Source: Rodentibacter abscessus
Lineage (GTDB): Bacteria; Pseudomonadota; Gammaproteobacteria; Enterobacterales; Pasteurellaceae
Assembly: GCF_047160095.1 (NCBI RefSeq)
Contig: NZ_AP038785.1
Location: 2,170,001-2,234,000, forward strand
Direction: 5' to 3'
DNA length: 64,000 nucleotides
Part shown: one piece after another, positions 8,348-16,417 of the stretch
How the letters are laid out: each line of letters opens with the position of its first letter
Numbering within the stretch: position 1 is the first letter of the stretch
Notes under the pieces: model-generated
The model's input: the letters and a program-made list of their open reading frames with translations, nothing else
Databases searched by the model: none
Told to the model about the DNA's origin: nothing
Made by a program: the position numbers and the translations under genes

Positions 8348-9031
8348 TTATTTATTTTCTCGATCGTCAATCGTTTTTAGCAGATATTGCCCGTTAATAT
8401 CCGCTAAGCTGCGAAATCCGACATTTGTAATTTTGTAAGAATATTGCGTATTGTAAATTACATTATCGTGATGATGCCCATGGAAAATGTGTTTTATTCC
8501 CATTTTTTCGGCTAAATCATTGATCACCTGAAACCCCATAGGATGGGGCTTTGGTGCTTCGTGACAAATTAAAATATCGGCTTGTTTATTCTCAAGCGCT
8601 TCAATATCGGAAGGGAAAATCGAGGAGCGATGGCGTAATGGTACGCCGCCACGCCAAATTTTTTCTTGTGAACTGTATTGGCAATAATGAATGGGATCAA
8701 AAAACATCGGGCGATTTGGTGGCATCCAAATTTGTCCACGGAATACTCCGCCCAAACCCGCAATGCGCACACCTTGAATATTCTCCACACGGTTATGTAA
8801 ATTTCGTGTTTTCCATTTGCTCCCCCAAATTGCATCAAAAGCGGCAACGGTATTACTGTCATGATTGCCGTGAATGAACCAAATATCACAATATTGCGCC
8901 AGCTTTTCTAATTCATCAGACGAAGAAAGTTGCAAATCGCCCAAAATAATCAGGGCAACATTATCATTTTCTTTAATAAAAGGGTAAAGATGTGTGTAAC
9001 TTCCGTGAGGATCGCCTGCGAATAGAATCAT
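8348..9031 (-). CDS. Calcineurin-like metallophosphoesterase
   Basis: The 227-residue cytosolic protein shows the full binuclear-metal signature in order: GDPHG near residue 6, GDLQ near 32, GNHD near 55, CHEAP near 153 and GHHHD near 183 (the canonical first block is GDxHG and the second GDxxD/N). Substrate unknown. Its ATG lies one base after the nadR stop codon, so the two are almost certainly co-transcribed and possibly coupled. This hints at a nucleotide- or NAD-related phosphoester substrate. A nucleic acid or protein phosphatase role cannot be excluded. Confidence 0.85.
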   Translation of the reverse strand: MILFAGDPHGSYTHLYPFIKENDNVALIILGDLQLSSSDELEKLAQYCDIWFIHGNHDSNTVAAFDAIWGSKWKTRNLHNRVENIQGVRIAGLGGVFRGQIWMPPNRPMFFDPIHYCQYSSQEKIWRGGVPLRHRSSIFPSDIEALENKQADILICHEAPKPHPMGFQVINDLAEKMGIKHIFHGHHHDNVIYNTQYSYKITNVGFRSLADINGQYLLKTIDDRENK

Positions 9032-9032
9032 A

Positions 9033-10139
9033 TTATTTACTCTTTAATATCGTTGGACCATTTTGTAAATCATCCAATTCTTCCTCGTTTAACACTTTTT
9101 CAATCACGTCTTTAACTTGGTTATAACGTTCTAAGTAGCTTGGCGAGTTAATTTCAATATAGGGAACTTTATATTTATCTAACAATTTTTTAAGAAGCTG
9201 CTGAAACTGTTGACGCTGTTTTTTTGAACCTAAACTGCGCAAACCGTCATCCACCCATTCCGTGTTATTTTTCAGCAAAATCGTTACATCAAATGGATAT
9301 TCTTTAATCATCGAATCTAAGAAAGGGTGGGCTTTGCCTTCATATTGAATGCAAAATGCCTGAGTGGTAATGAAATCCGTATCAATAAAAGCAATTTTGT
9401 GTGCATGGCGAACCGCATAGTCAATATAACGTTGATGTCCAAGTGCCATTTGTGGGTAGTCGGAATATTGCATGGCTTGCTCATCTCCGCCTAATTTTTC
9501 AAATACAAATTCACGTCCGTATTCCCAGGCGGAAGTCGTATTAAAAACGGCGGCGAGTTTATTAACCAATACGGTTTTCCCACTGCTTTCACCGCCTAAA
9601 ATGGCGACGGTTTTTGCAAAGAACGGTCGTACTTCTTTCGGAATAAATTTCCAATATTGGAAAGGTGTCGTGCGGATTTTTGTTGCGGATATATTGAAGA
9701 AAGTGCGGTCAGGATCGACTAAAGAAACTTCCAAGCCTAAATATTTTTCATAAGGAGCTTTATCTTGAGGTTCGCTACTAAACACGATAGAGGGCTCAAA
9801 TCCTTTTTCCTTAAATAAAACTTTTACCGCATCGCTCCAAGATTGCCAGCCGTTCGGGTAGCTTGGAATACCGTCTTCGATTAAATGATGAATGAAAATC
9901 TGATTTTTTTGATATTTAAAGATCTGCTGCATCCAACGCAGTCGATCTTGCACTGTCGGCATTCGCTTCATTTTACTATCGTAAAATAGCTCCAAATCCC
10001 TTTCGGTATCGCTACACACAATCACATGCAACTCGTCCGCTTTACTGAACGCTTCATAAATCATATTAATATGACCGGTATGGACAGGATAAAATTTTCC
10101 AAAAATAACACCGACTTTTTTCGCTTTAGCCGCCGACAT
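9033..10139 (-). CDS. nadR: NadR: NMN adenylyltransferase / ribosylnicotinamide kinase
   Basis: Converts nicotinamide riboside to NMN and then NAD, the salvage route of V-factor-dependent Pasteurellaceae. The N-terminal nucleotidyltransferase domain has GKFYPVHTGH (about 14-23) and ISATKIR (about 150). The C-terminal kinase domain has the P-loop GGESSGKT (about 178-185). The 368 residues lack the N-terminal helix-turn-helix of enterobacterial NadR, so it should be an enzyme and not a repressor. From memory it is close to the H. influenzae protein, which starts further upstream. The start used here has AAGGTG 6 bases before the ATG. It carries a USS at 9711. Confidence 0.96.
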   Translation of the reverse strand: MSAAKAKKVGVIFGKFYPVHTGHINMIYEAFSKADELHVIVCSDTERDLELFYDSKMKRMPTVQDRLRWMQQIFKYQKNQIFIHHLIEDGIPSYPNGWQSWSDAVKVLFKEKGFEPSIVFSSEPQDKAPYEKYLGLEVSLVDPDRTFFNISATKIRTTPFQYWKFIPKEVRPFFAKTVAILGGESSGKTVLVNKLAAVFNTTSAWEYGREFVFEKLGGDEQAMQYSDYPQMALGHQRYIDYAVRHAHKIAFIDTDFITTQAFCIQYEGKAHPFLDSMIKEYPFDVTILLKNNTEWVDDGLRSLGSKKQRQQFQQLLKKLLDKYKVPYIEINSPSYLERYNQVKDVIEKVLNEEELDDLQNGPTILKSK

Positions 10140-10236
10140 AATTCACCTTTTTTATTACACAAGGGTTGAGTGCCGCTATTGTAGGCGAAATGAAAATATT
10201 TTTCACGTTCTGATTTTGTACGTTTTTATTTTACGC

Positions 10237-10242
10237 TATACT
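10237..10242 (+). promoter_or_regulatory. -10 box for the ribB riboswitch transcript
   Basis: TATACT about 10 bases before the FMN element. The -35 region (around 10214-10220) is weak, TTTTGTA. Confidence 0.5.
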
Positions 10243-10251
10243 ACCGCCGCA

Positions 10252-10390
10252 TTCTCAGGGCAGGGTGAAATTCCCTACCGGTGGTTATAGCCCACGAGCA
10301 CTCAAAATACGGTAAATTTTGACCGCACTTTGGGGTTAGCAGATTTGGTGAAATTCCAAAGCCGACAGTAAAGTCTGGATGAAAGAGAAT
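10252..10390 (+). ncRNA. FMN riboswitch (RFN element)
   Basis: Conserved RFN segments are seen in order: TTCTCAGGGCAGGGTGAAATT, CCCTACCGGTGG, AGCCCACGAGC, GATTTGGTGAAATTCCAAAGCC, GACAGTAAAGTCTGGATG and closing GAGAA. It senses FMN and controls ribB downstream. The variable hairpin (about 10303-10335) contains an exact USS (ACCGCACTT at 10322). Confidence 0.97.
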
Positions 10391-10393
10391 AAA

Positions 10394-10424
10394 ACGGATT
10401 GGATTTTCCAACCCGTTCTTTTTT
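10394..10424 (+). terminator. Riboswitch-associated terminator
   Basis: Stem ACGGATTGGA/TCCAACCCGT (one mismatch) with a 3-nt loop and TTCTTTTTT, just after the RFN aptamer. It should form when FMN is bound and stop transcription before ribB. Confidence 0.85.
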
Positions 10425-10522
10425 ATAGTGAGTTAAATTAAAATGGATACAAACCAGCAAGCCGAAGATAGTACGGCGAGGCGTAGCAATGCCGTAGACA
10501 TTTTTAAATTTAATTCGCTATA
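10424..10522. repeat. Family B MITE-like element, copy B1, in the ribB leader
   Basis: 99 bp bounded by TATAGTGAGTTAAATT and AATTTAATTCGCTATA (imperfect inverted repeats), with interior CAAGCCGAAGATAGTACGGC. It starts in the T-run of the riboswitch terminator and ends 59 bp before ribB. No coding capacity. Confidence 0.85.
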
Positions 10523-10581
10523 TTTGCATTTCTCAGCCCTGATTCTAGTTAATTTTAATCTAAGAAATAAAGGAAATTACG

Positions 10582-11229
10582 ATGAATCAGTCAATTTTAT
10601 CTCCATTCGGTGCAACCGCTGAAGCACGTGTACTTAACGCAATCAACGCCTTCAAAAATGGCAACGGCGTATTGGTATTGGATGATGAAGATCGCGAAAA
10701 TGAAGGCGATTTAATCTTTCCTGCCGAAACCATTACATCAGAACAAATGGCAAAATTAATTCGTTACGGCAGCGGTATCGTGTGTTTATGTATCACCGAT
10801 GAATTATGCCAACAACTTGATTTACCGCCGATGGTAGAGAATAACAGCAGTGTTAATAAAACGGCGTTTACTGTGACGATTGAAGCCGCCAAAGGCGTTT
10901 CTACCGGCGTATCAGCCGCAGATCGTGTAACTACGATTCAAGCGGCAATTGCAGACAATGCAAAACCGGAAGATTTACACCGACCGGGGCACGTGTTTCC
11001 ACTTCGTGCTACAAATGGTGGCGTATTGGCACGCCGTGGTCACACCGAAGCTTCGGTAGATCTTGCCCGACTCGCCGGTTTTAAACCTGCCGGGGTAATT
11101 TGTGAAATCACTAATGATGATGGTTCTATGGCACGGGCGCCTGAAATTATCGCATTTGCCCAAAAATTTGGTTATGTGGTCTTGACGATTGAAGATCTGG
11201 TGGAATATCGTTTGACGCATAATATTTAA
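10582..11229 (+). CDS. ribB: 3,4-dihydroxy-2-butanone-4-phosphate synthase
   Basis: Makes the four-carbon unit of riboflavin from ribulose 5-phosphate. The 215-residue stand-alone enzyme has the acidic metal-binding stretch DDEDRENEGDLIFPAE (about 34-49) and the substrate motif RRGHTEASVDLARLAG (about 149-164). AAGGAAA precedes the ATG. It is controlled by the FMN riboswitch upstream. Length and motifs are normal for the unfused RibB type. Confidence 0.97.
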   Translation: MNQSILSPFGATAEARVLNAINAFKNGNGVLVLDDEDRENEGDLIFPAETITSEQMAKLIRYGSGIVCLCITDELCQQLDLPPMVENNSSVNKTAFTVTIEAAKGVSTGVSAADRVTTIQAAIADNAKPEDLHRPGHVFPLRATNGGVLARRGHTEASVDLARLAGFKPAGVICEITNDDGSMARAPEIIAFAQKFGYVVLTIEDLVEYRLTHNI

Positions 11230-11260
11230 TTTCAGACAGAAGTGCGGTTAAAATTCACGG

Positions 11261-11434
11261 TATTATGTATCAGTTGCACAAATCATCGTAGGGCGCGGTT
11301 AGGCGAAGCCGTAACGCACCAATAGAAATAGAGGGTTGATGAAATGGTGCGTTACGCAAAGCTTAACGCACCCTACCCCCGATAAATATAAATATTGGAA
11401 ATAAAAATTCTCTTTGTGCAACTGCTACATAATA
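11261..11434. repeat. Family A MITE-like repeat, copy A2 (complete)
   Basis: Full element with both terminal inverted repeats (TATTATGTATCAGTTGCAC ... GTGCAACTGCTACATAATA) and the central palindrome. Its interior is almost identical to copy A11 at 61127-61304. It is flanked by an inverted USS pair (11240 and 11458) and lies between ribB and lpsA. Confidence 0.9.
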
Positions 11435-11509
11435 ATGAAAATTCGGCATAATTTTTAACCGCACTTTTCGATAGTATAGCAATGTGTTTTTATATTTAGG
11501 GTAATTTTT

Positions 11510-12280
11510 ATGCACAATACAAAACTACATAATTATGTCATTAGCCTAACCACAGAGACAAAACGTCGAAAACATATCGAACAAGAATTTGGTAAGCAAA
11601 ACATTCCTTTTATGTTTTTTGATGCGATCACACCGGATCGCATTGAGGAAGTCGCTAAAAAATTTAACATTACCCTTGATCGCTCTTCCAAAGCAAAACT
11701 ATGGGACGGTGAAATCGGCTGTGCATTAAGCCATATCGCTTTATGGGATTTCGCATTAGAAAATGACTTGGACTATATTAATATCTTTGAGGATGACATT
11801 CATTTAGGTGAAAATACAAAAGCTTTACTGGAAGTGGATTATCTGCCTCACGATGTTGATGTGTTGAAATTAGAAGCTAATGGTAAAATGATTTTTGGTA
11901 AACCGATTGCAGCAAAGTGCAATCGAAATCTTTATCCTATCACCTTTAAACAATCCGGAACCGCAGGGTATACCGTTACGCGGAAAGGGGCGAAATATTT
12001 GCTTGCTCAAGTCAAAAATACCTCTCTTGAACTTGCTATTGATTCACTGATTTTTGAGGACTTTTTGAAACTAAAAGATTATAACGTCGTGCAGCTTTCA
12101 CCGGGAATTTGCGTGCAAGATTTTGTTTTACATCCTGATAAGCCTTTTGAAAGCAGTTTACAAAAAGGTCGTGGTGGTGTTTATGATAATCAAAAGAAAG
12201 CCTCATTATTGGAAAAAATAAACAATGAATTTATAAGAGTAAAACGAAAATTATTGATGAAACAAGTACCTTTTAAATAA
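11510..12280 (+). CDS. lpsA: LPS glycosyltransferase, family 25 (LpsA-like)
   Basis: The 256-residue cytosolic glycosyltransferase should add a hexose to the LPS inner core. GT25 signatures: N-terminal YVISL with paired basic residues (about 8-20), GEIGCALSHIALW (about 69-81) and the acidic nucleotide-sugar motif FEDDIHLG (about 96-103). Gene order nadR-ribB-lpsA equals that recalled for H. influenzae, where LpsA extends the third heptose. No tetranucleotide repeat tract is seen at its start, so no repeat-driven phase variation is evident. GGG at about 11499-11501 is a weak ribosome-binding site. Acceptor and sugar are not readable from sequence. Confidence 0.88.
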   Translation: MHNTKLHNYVISLTTETKRRKHIEQEFGKQNIPFMFFDAITPDRIEEVAKKFNITLDRSSKAKLWDGEIGCALSHIALWDFALENDLDYINIFEDDIHLGENTKALLEVDYLPHDVDVLKLEANGKMIFGKPIAAKCNRNLYPITFKQSGTAGYTVTRKGAKYLLAQVKNTSLELAIDSLIFEDFLKLKDYNVVQLSPGICVQDFVLHPDKPFESSLQKGRGGVYDNQKKASLLEKINNEFIRVKRKLLMKQVPFK

Positions 12281-12282
12281 GA

Positions 12283-12311
12283 AAGTGCGGTTAAAATTGA
12301 CCGCACATTTA
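12283..12311. terminator. USS-based terminator between lpsA and deoX
   Basis: AAGTGCGGT (12283) pairs with ACCGCACatT (from 12300) around an 8-nt loop. It lies between convergent genes and can serve both. The right copy differs from the exact USS at one base. Confidence 0.7.
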
Positions 12312-12321
12312 GTCATAGAAA

Positions 12322-13338
12322 CTATGATTCGATGCCGGTAACCACTTTAAAGGTTCTTACTTCTTTCGGTTTCATTATAATTAAGCTGCCGGTATTTTTA
12401 GCTGCGAGATAGCCTTCCGGGCGGCAAGTAGCAGGTAGAACGAAAGCACCGACTTGTTGATCTTCATTATACAAAATCCAACGCGTTGCATAATTAAAGT
12501 CTTTTGAGGAAAATTTTGTTAGATAAGTATGTCCGTCCGGTGAAATCATTCTATATTCTAAATTTTCTTGATATTGCTGTAGATTATCCATAAAGAACAC
12601 AATTTCAGGATTATACATTTGATCATTGCTTAATGAATCTAACGTGTATTGACCTTGTTTGATTTGTTCATTAAAAGCGAGCCATTCAGGGGTCGGTTTA
12701 ACATGTGCCGGAATCGTTTCCCGCAAATGAATGGCTTTCGTTGGAATATTTTGAGCGAAAGTTGCACCATGTTCATAGCAGTAATTCATATGGCACATAT
12801 ATTGCAATGGCATGTCTACATTAGCTAAATTAGTTACTTTCATTTGAATTTCAAATAATGAACTTTTTGCTTTCAACGTTAATTCCGGTTCTGCAAGATA
12901 GTGATCGCCAAATCCTTTGACATATTCAACACGGCCGCCTATGCCTAATAAGTCTTCACTAATAACTAACCAAGCGTTGTCCATTATTGCACAAGGCATT
13001 TCACCGTGTAATGGATGATCATCTTCAGGGCTTGGGCAACCGTTACGGATTAAGCCCGAATGGAATGCAAAGCAACCGTAGGTATCAACGATAGTTGCTC
13101 CCCATTTAGGTTCGCTAAACATATTTTTCATTTTTAGGTTTTTACCGCAGAATTCGGCATCCCAAATGATTTGCCCGTAAAACGGTAGTACTGTAACAAA
13201 ACCTTCACTGTTTTCTAATCTAATTGCTTCAATACCTGACGGGTATTTAAACGCAATCGCTTTGAATTCTGAATTTTCAAATAAAATATATTCTTTTTCG
13301 GTAAAGAATGCTTTTTTTAAATGAATATAGCTTTTCAT
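12322..13338 (-). CDS. deoX: DeoX-like aldose 1-epimerase family protein (DUF4432)
   Basis: The 338-residue protein of the mutarotase-like beta-sandwich family shows features such as YGQIIWDAEF, a GCFAFHSGL stretch, HPLHGEMP, and a C-terminal FVLPATCRPEGY. In Salmonella the third gene of the deoxyribose operon (deoX) is of this type; its job is probably anomer conversion of the sugar. Start chosen at 13338 (MKSYIH), with AGGAG seven bases upstream. A longer frame from 13374 overlaps deoP and lacks a site. It lies 10 bp after deoP. Confidence 0.75.
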   Translation of the reverse strand: MKSYIHLKKAFFTEKEYILFENSEFKAIAFKYPSGIEAIRLENSEGFVTVLPFYGQIIWDAEFCGKNLKMKNMFSEPKWGATIVDTYGCFAFHSGLIRNGCPSPEDDHPLHGEMPCAIMDNAWLVISEDLLGIGGRVEYVKGFGDHYLAEPELTLKAKSSLFEIQMKVTNLANVDMPLQYMCHMNYCYEHGATFAQNIPTKAIHLRETIPAHVKPTPEWLAFNEQIKQGQYTLDSLSNDQMYNPEIVFFMDNLQQYQENLEYRMISPDGHTYLTKFSSKDFNYATRWILYNEDQQVGAFVLPATCRPEGYLAAKNTGSLIIMKPKEVRTFKVVTGIES

Positions 13339-13348
13339 TTTTAGCTCC

Positions 13349-14638
13349 TTATTTATGTGCTTTGTATTTGTCAAAGAAATAATATCCTACATAAGCAAAG
13401 CAGAATAGCGGTACAATGAATGCAGTCTGTAATGAACCGATTGTGTCGGACACATAACCGTGGATTGCCGGCACAACCGCAGCTCCGATAATAGACATAA
13501 CCACAACAGCACCTGCAATTTCACGGTGTTCTTGTTCGACGGTATCTAATACTGATGCGTAAATTGTCGCCCAGCAAGGGCCAAATAGCACACTGGCAAA
13601 AATAGCGGCATAAACGGCGGAGAAATCATGTATGAAAGCGGTATAAGCCAGAGTAAATACACCTAAGATAGAATAAACAAATAATACAAGATCGGATTTA
13701 AATTTTGTCATTAAGAAATTAGCAACAAATTTTCCGATAAAAAAACCGATAAAGCTGTACACCATGAAATTAGAGGCATCACGTTCATTCATTTCACTTA
13801 AATTTAATGCTAAACGGATGGTAAATGACCATACTGCAACCTGCATACCTACATATAAGAATTGAGCTACAATCCCTTTTTTGAATGCGGTATTTTTAGC
13901 GAGATATTTCAGTGTATCAACAAAATGCACATCTTTATGTTCGGTCGAATCATTAACCGATTTACATTTCGGGAACGGTGTGATTAAGAACAGAAGCGTT
14001 ACGGCTATTAATACAAAAATCAGATATTTGTAAGGTTGTAATGTATGTTCCAAGGTCGCCAATTTGAAAGCCTGTAGTTGATCCGGCGTCATGGTGGCGA
14101 TTTGTTCGTGTAAACTCGCACCCTCTTGGAAAATTAAATATTTACCAAGCAATATACCGGCAATAGCCCCTATCGGATAGAATGTTTGACTGATATTTAA
14201 ACGCAATGTCGCATAATCTTTATGACCAATCATTGAACTGTAAGTATTTGCCGAGGTTTCAAGAAAACTTAATCCGATCGCAATAGAGAAAATCGCCGCA
14301 AGGAACATGGTATAAGTCGCCATATGAGAGGCCGGATAGAACATTGAACAACCGATAATATATAACGTCAAACCAACTAAAATTGCAATTTTATAACTGG
14401 TTTTTTTGATAACCAATGAAGCCGGAATTGCTATAAGGAAATACCCGCCATAGAACGCACTTTGTACTAATGCGCTGGCAAAATCACTAAGTGTAAAGAC
14501 GCTTTTAAATTGTGTAATCAAAATATCATTTAAACTTGCCGCAGCTCCCCATAAAGGAAATAGACAAGATAATAGAATAAATTGAAATATCGGTGTTTTG
14601 TTTAAATAGCCGTCCGGCATTTGTTGAATGTTTTTCAT
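13349..14638 (-). CDS. deoP: FucP-family sugar:proton symporter, probable deoxyribose permease
   Basis: The 429-residue inner-membrane MFS transporter has about 12 hydrophobic segments. The FucP-family hallmark lies at about 29-70: LFPLWGAAASLNDILITQF and SALVQSAFYGGYFL. It sits between the kinase and DeoX genes with spacings of 11 and 10 bp, matching the Salmonella deoK-deoP-deoX order. Deoxyribose is therefore the best substrate guess. L-fucose is less likely, since no fucose isomerase, kinase or aldolase genes are nearby. Confidence 0.82.
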   Translation of the reverse strand: MKNIQQMPDGYLNKTPIFQFILLSCLFPLWGAAASLNDILITQFKSVFTLSDFASALVQSAFYGGYFLIAIPASLVIKKTSYKIAILVGLTLYIIGCSMFYPASHMATYTMFLAAIFSIAIGLSFLETSANTYSSMIGHKDYATLRLNISQTFYPIGAIAGILLGKYLIFQEGASLHEQIATMTPDQLQAFKLATLEHTLQPYKYLIFVLIAVTLLFLITPFPKCKSVNDSTEHKDVHFVDTLKYLAKNTAFKKGIVAQFLYVGMQVAVWSFTIRLALNLSEMNERDASNFMVYSFIGFFIGKFVANFLMTKFKSDLVLFVYSILGVFTLAYTAFIHDFSAVYAAIFASVLFGPCWATIYASVLDTVEQEHREIAGAVVVMSIIGAAVVPAIHGYVSDTIGSLQTAFIVPLFCFAYVGYYFFDKYKAHK

Positions 14639-14649
14639 GCTATTTCTCC

Positions 14650-15570
14650 TTAAATATATTGTTTTTTGAACTCATCAAATTGTACTTTTGTCGGATAGGA
14701 TGATTGAGTTCCCTGCCCCGTAACGCTATAAGCAGAAAATAATGAAGCCATTTTCATTGATTCAACAATATTTTGTGATTTTACATAGTAATAGGCAAAG
14801 CAACCGATAAAGGCATCACCGGCTCCGCTGGTATCAACTGCATTAACTTTATAAGGATCAATATAAGTTACTTCCGAACCACGTAACCAAACAGAGCCTT
14901 TTTCACCTAAAGTGATGATAAGATTTTTTAATCCTTTGGAAAGTAGGGTATTTGCGGCTGTGCGAATTTGTTCCATATTTTTCACAGGCAAACCGGTTAA
15001 AATTTCTAACTCGGTTTCATTCGGCATAAAGAAATCGCATTTACATGCATAATTAATATCAAGATCTTTACTGGCCGGTGCCGGATTGAGAATCACAGGA
15101 ATATTATTTTTATTAGCAAAATCAATTGCATAATAGACAGTCTCTAATGGTATTTCTAATTGCAAAATAAATAATTTGCAATTTTTTAACCGCTCTTTTG
15201 CATTGTCAATATCACTTGGTTTCAGATGAGAGTTGGCTCCCTTAATAATCAGAATACGATTTTGTGATGATTTATCTACAAAAATAGGGGCGACTCCACT
15301 AGATACACCGGGGACTTTTTCTACATACTCCGTATTAACACCATATTGTTGAAAATTACGGATTGTATTATCTGCAAATGCATCATCGCCCACTTTGGTC
15401 ATCATCATGACATTTGCACCTAATTTTGCTGCTGCAATAGCCTGATTCGCTCCTTTACCGCCGCAGCCCATTTGGAAGTTAGGTGCTTCGAGTGTTTCGC
15501 CCATTTTAGGCATATCATCAATATAGGTGATTAAATCCACCATATTTGACCCAATAACTGCAATTTCCAT
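14650..15570 (-). CDS. deoK: Ribokinase-family sugar kinase, probable deoxyribokinase
   Basis: Phosphorylates the incoming pentose; with DeoC next door the substrate is probably 2-deoxyribose. The 306-residue PfkB/RbsK protein has the GCGGKGANQAIAAAKLG signature (about 35-51) and the catalytic DTSGAGDAF motif (about 244-252, general base Asp in GAGD). First gene of the minus-strand unit deoK-deoP-deoX, divergent from deoC. Ribose kinase is the main alternative, but no ribose transporter or RbsD is present. Confidence 0.82.
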   Translation of the reverse strand: MEIAVIGSNMVDLITYIDDMPKMGETLEAPNFQMGCGGKGANQAIAAAKLGANVMMMTKVGDDAFADNTIRNFQQYGVNTEYVEKVPGVSSGVAPIFVDKSSQNRILIIKGANSHLKPSDIDNAKERLKNCKLFILQLEIPLETVYYAIDFANKNNIPVILNPAPASKDLDINYACKCDFFMPNETELEILTGLPVKNMEQIRTAANTLLSKGLKNLIITLGEKGSVWLRGSEVTYIDPYKVNAVDTSGAGDAFIGCFAYYYVKSQNIVESMKMASLFSAYSVTGQGTQSSYPTKVQFDEFKKQYI

Positions 15571-15648
15571 AACGTCTCCTTAGTTTATCGTGTTAATATT
15601 TTAACAAATTCGTTCATTTCAATATTAATATAAACAAAATGTGAAAAA

Positions 15649-15690
15649 AGCGACTTAGATCACAAATCTCAATCTTTCTTTGTGTATAAT
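15649..15690 (+). promoter_or_regulatory. deoC promoter with CRP-like site
   Basis: AGCGA-CTTAGA-TCACA (15649-15664) is a CRP-like operator with one weak half. A perfect -10 TATAAT lies at 15685-15690, so the start is about 40 bp from the operator centre (class II layout). Located in the deoK/deoC divergent region. Confidence 0.55.
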
Positions 15691-15726
15691 GAAAAAAGTT
15701 CAAAAACCAAGCAGGAGAAAACTCAA

Positions 15727-16401
15727 ATGAAATCAAATGAAATTGCTAAATATATTGATCACACTGCACTAACCCCTGAAAAAACAGAGCAGGATATTCT
15801 CACTTTATGTAATGAAGCTATGGAGAATCACTTTTATTCGGTATGTATTAATCCTTGTCATATTCCTTTCGCAAAAAAAGTATTGCGGGATTCAAATGTT
15901 AATATTTGCACAGTGATAGGCTTCCCGTTAGGGGCGAATACTACGGCGGTTAAAGTATTTGAAACGGAAAATGCGATTGCTAATGGTGCGACGGAAGTGG
16001 ATATGGTACTTAATATCGGATGGATTAAATCAGGAAAATGGGATGCGGTGCAAGATGACATTAAACAGGTTCTTAATGCTTGTAACGGTACACCGTTGAA
16101 AGTGATTTTAGAAAATTGTCTTTTAACAAAAGCAGAAATCGTCAAAGCTTGTGAAATTTGTCGGGATTTAAATGTGGCGTTTGTGAAAACATCTACTGGA
16201 TTTAGTAAGGGCGGCTCGACGGTGGAAGATGTTAAATTAATGCGTCAAACCGTGGGAGATAAGATTGGTGTTAAAGCCTCAGGCGGTGTGCGGGATACAC
16301 AGACTGCCGTAGCCATGATTGAAGCTGGCGCAACACGTATCGGTGCCAGTGCGGGGGTTGCAATTATTAAAGGATTAACAGATAGTAATAGCCAATACTA
16401 A
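15727..16401 (+). CDS. deoC: Deoxyribose-phosphate aldolase
   Basis: Splits 2-deoxyribose 5-phosphate into glyceraldehyde 3-phosphate and acetaldehyde. The 224-residue class I aldolase has the Schiff-base lysine in FVKTSTGF (K154), the second lysine in GVKASGGVR (K183) and EVDMVLNIG (about 80-88). Start chosen at 15727: AGGAG precedes it at 15712-15716. The open frame runs back to 15682, but that position lies inside the -10 box. Followed 16 bp later by deoQ. Confidence 0.95.
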   Translation: MKSNEIAKYIDHTALTPEKTEQDILTLCNEAMENHFYSVCINPCHIPFAKKVLRDSNVNICTVIGFPLGANTTAVKVFETENAIANGATEVDMVLNIGWIKSGKWDAVQDDIKQVLNACNGTPLKVILENCLLTKAEIVKACEICRDLNVAFVKTSTGFSKGGSTVEDVKLMRQTVGDKIGVKASGGVRDTQTAVAMIEAGATRIGASAGVAIIKGLTDSNSQY

Positions 16402-16417
16402 CCTTGGAGATAATGTT

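Noticed and set aside
11435..11530. Tetranucleotide phase-variation tract at lpsA
   Set aside because: No CAAT, GCAA or similar repeat tract is present at the start of the gene.
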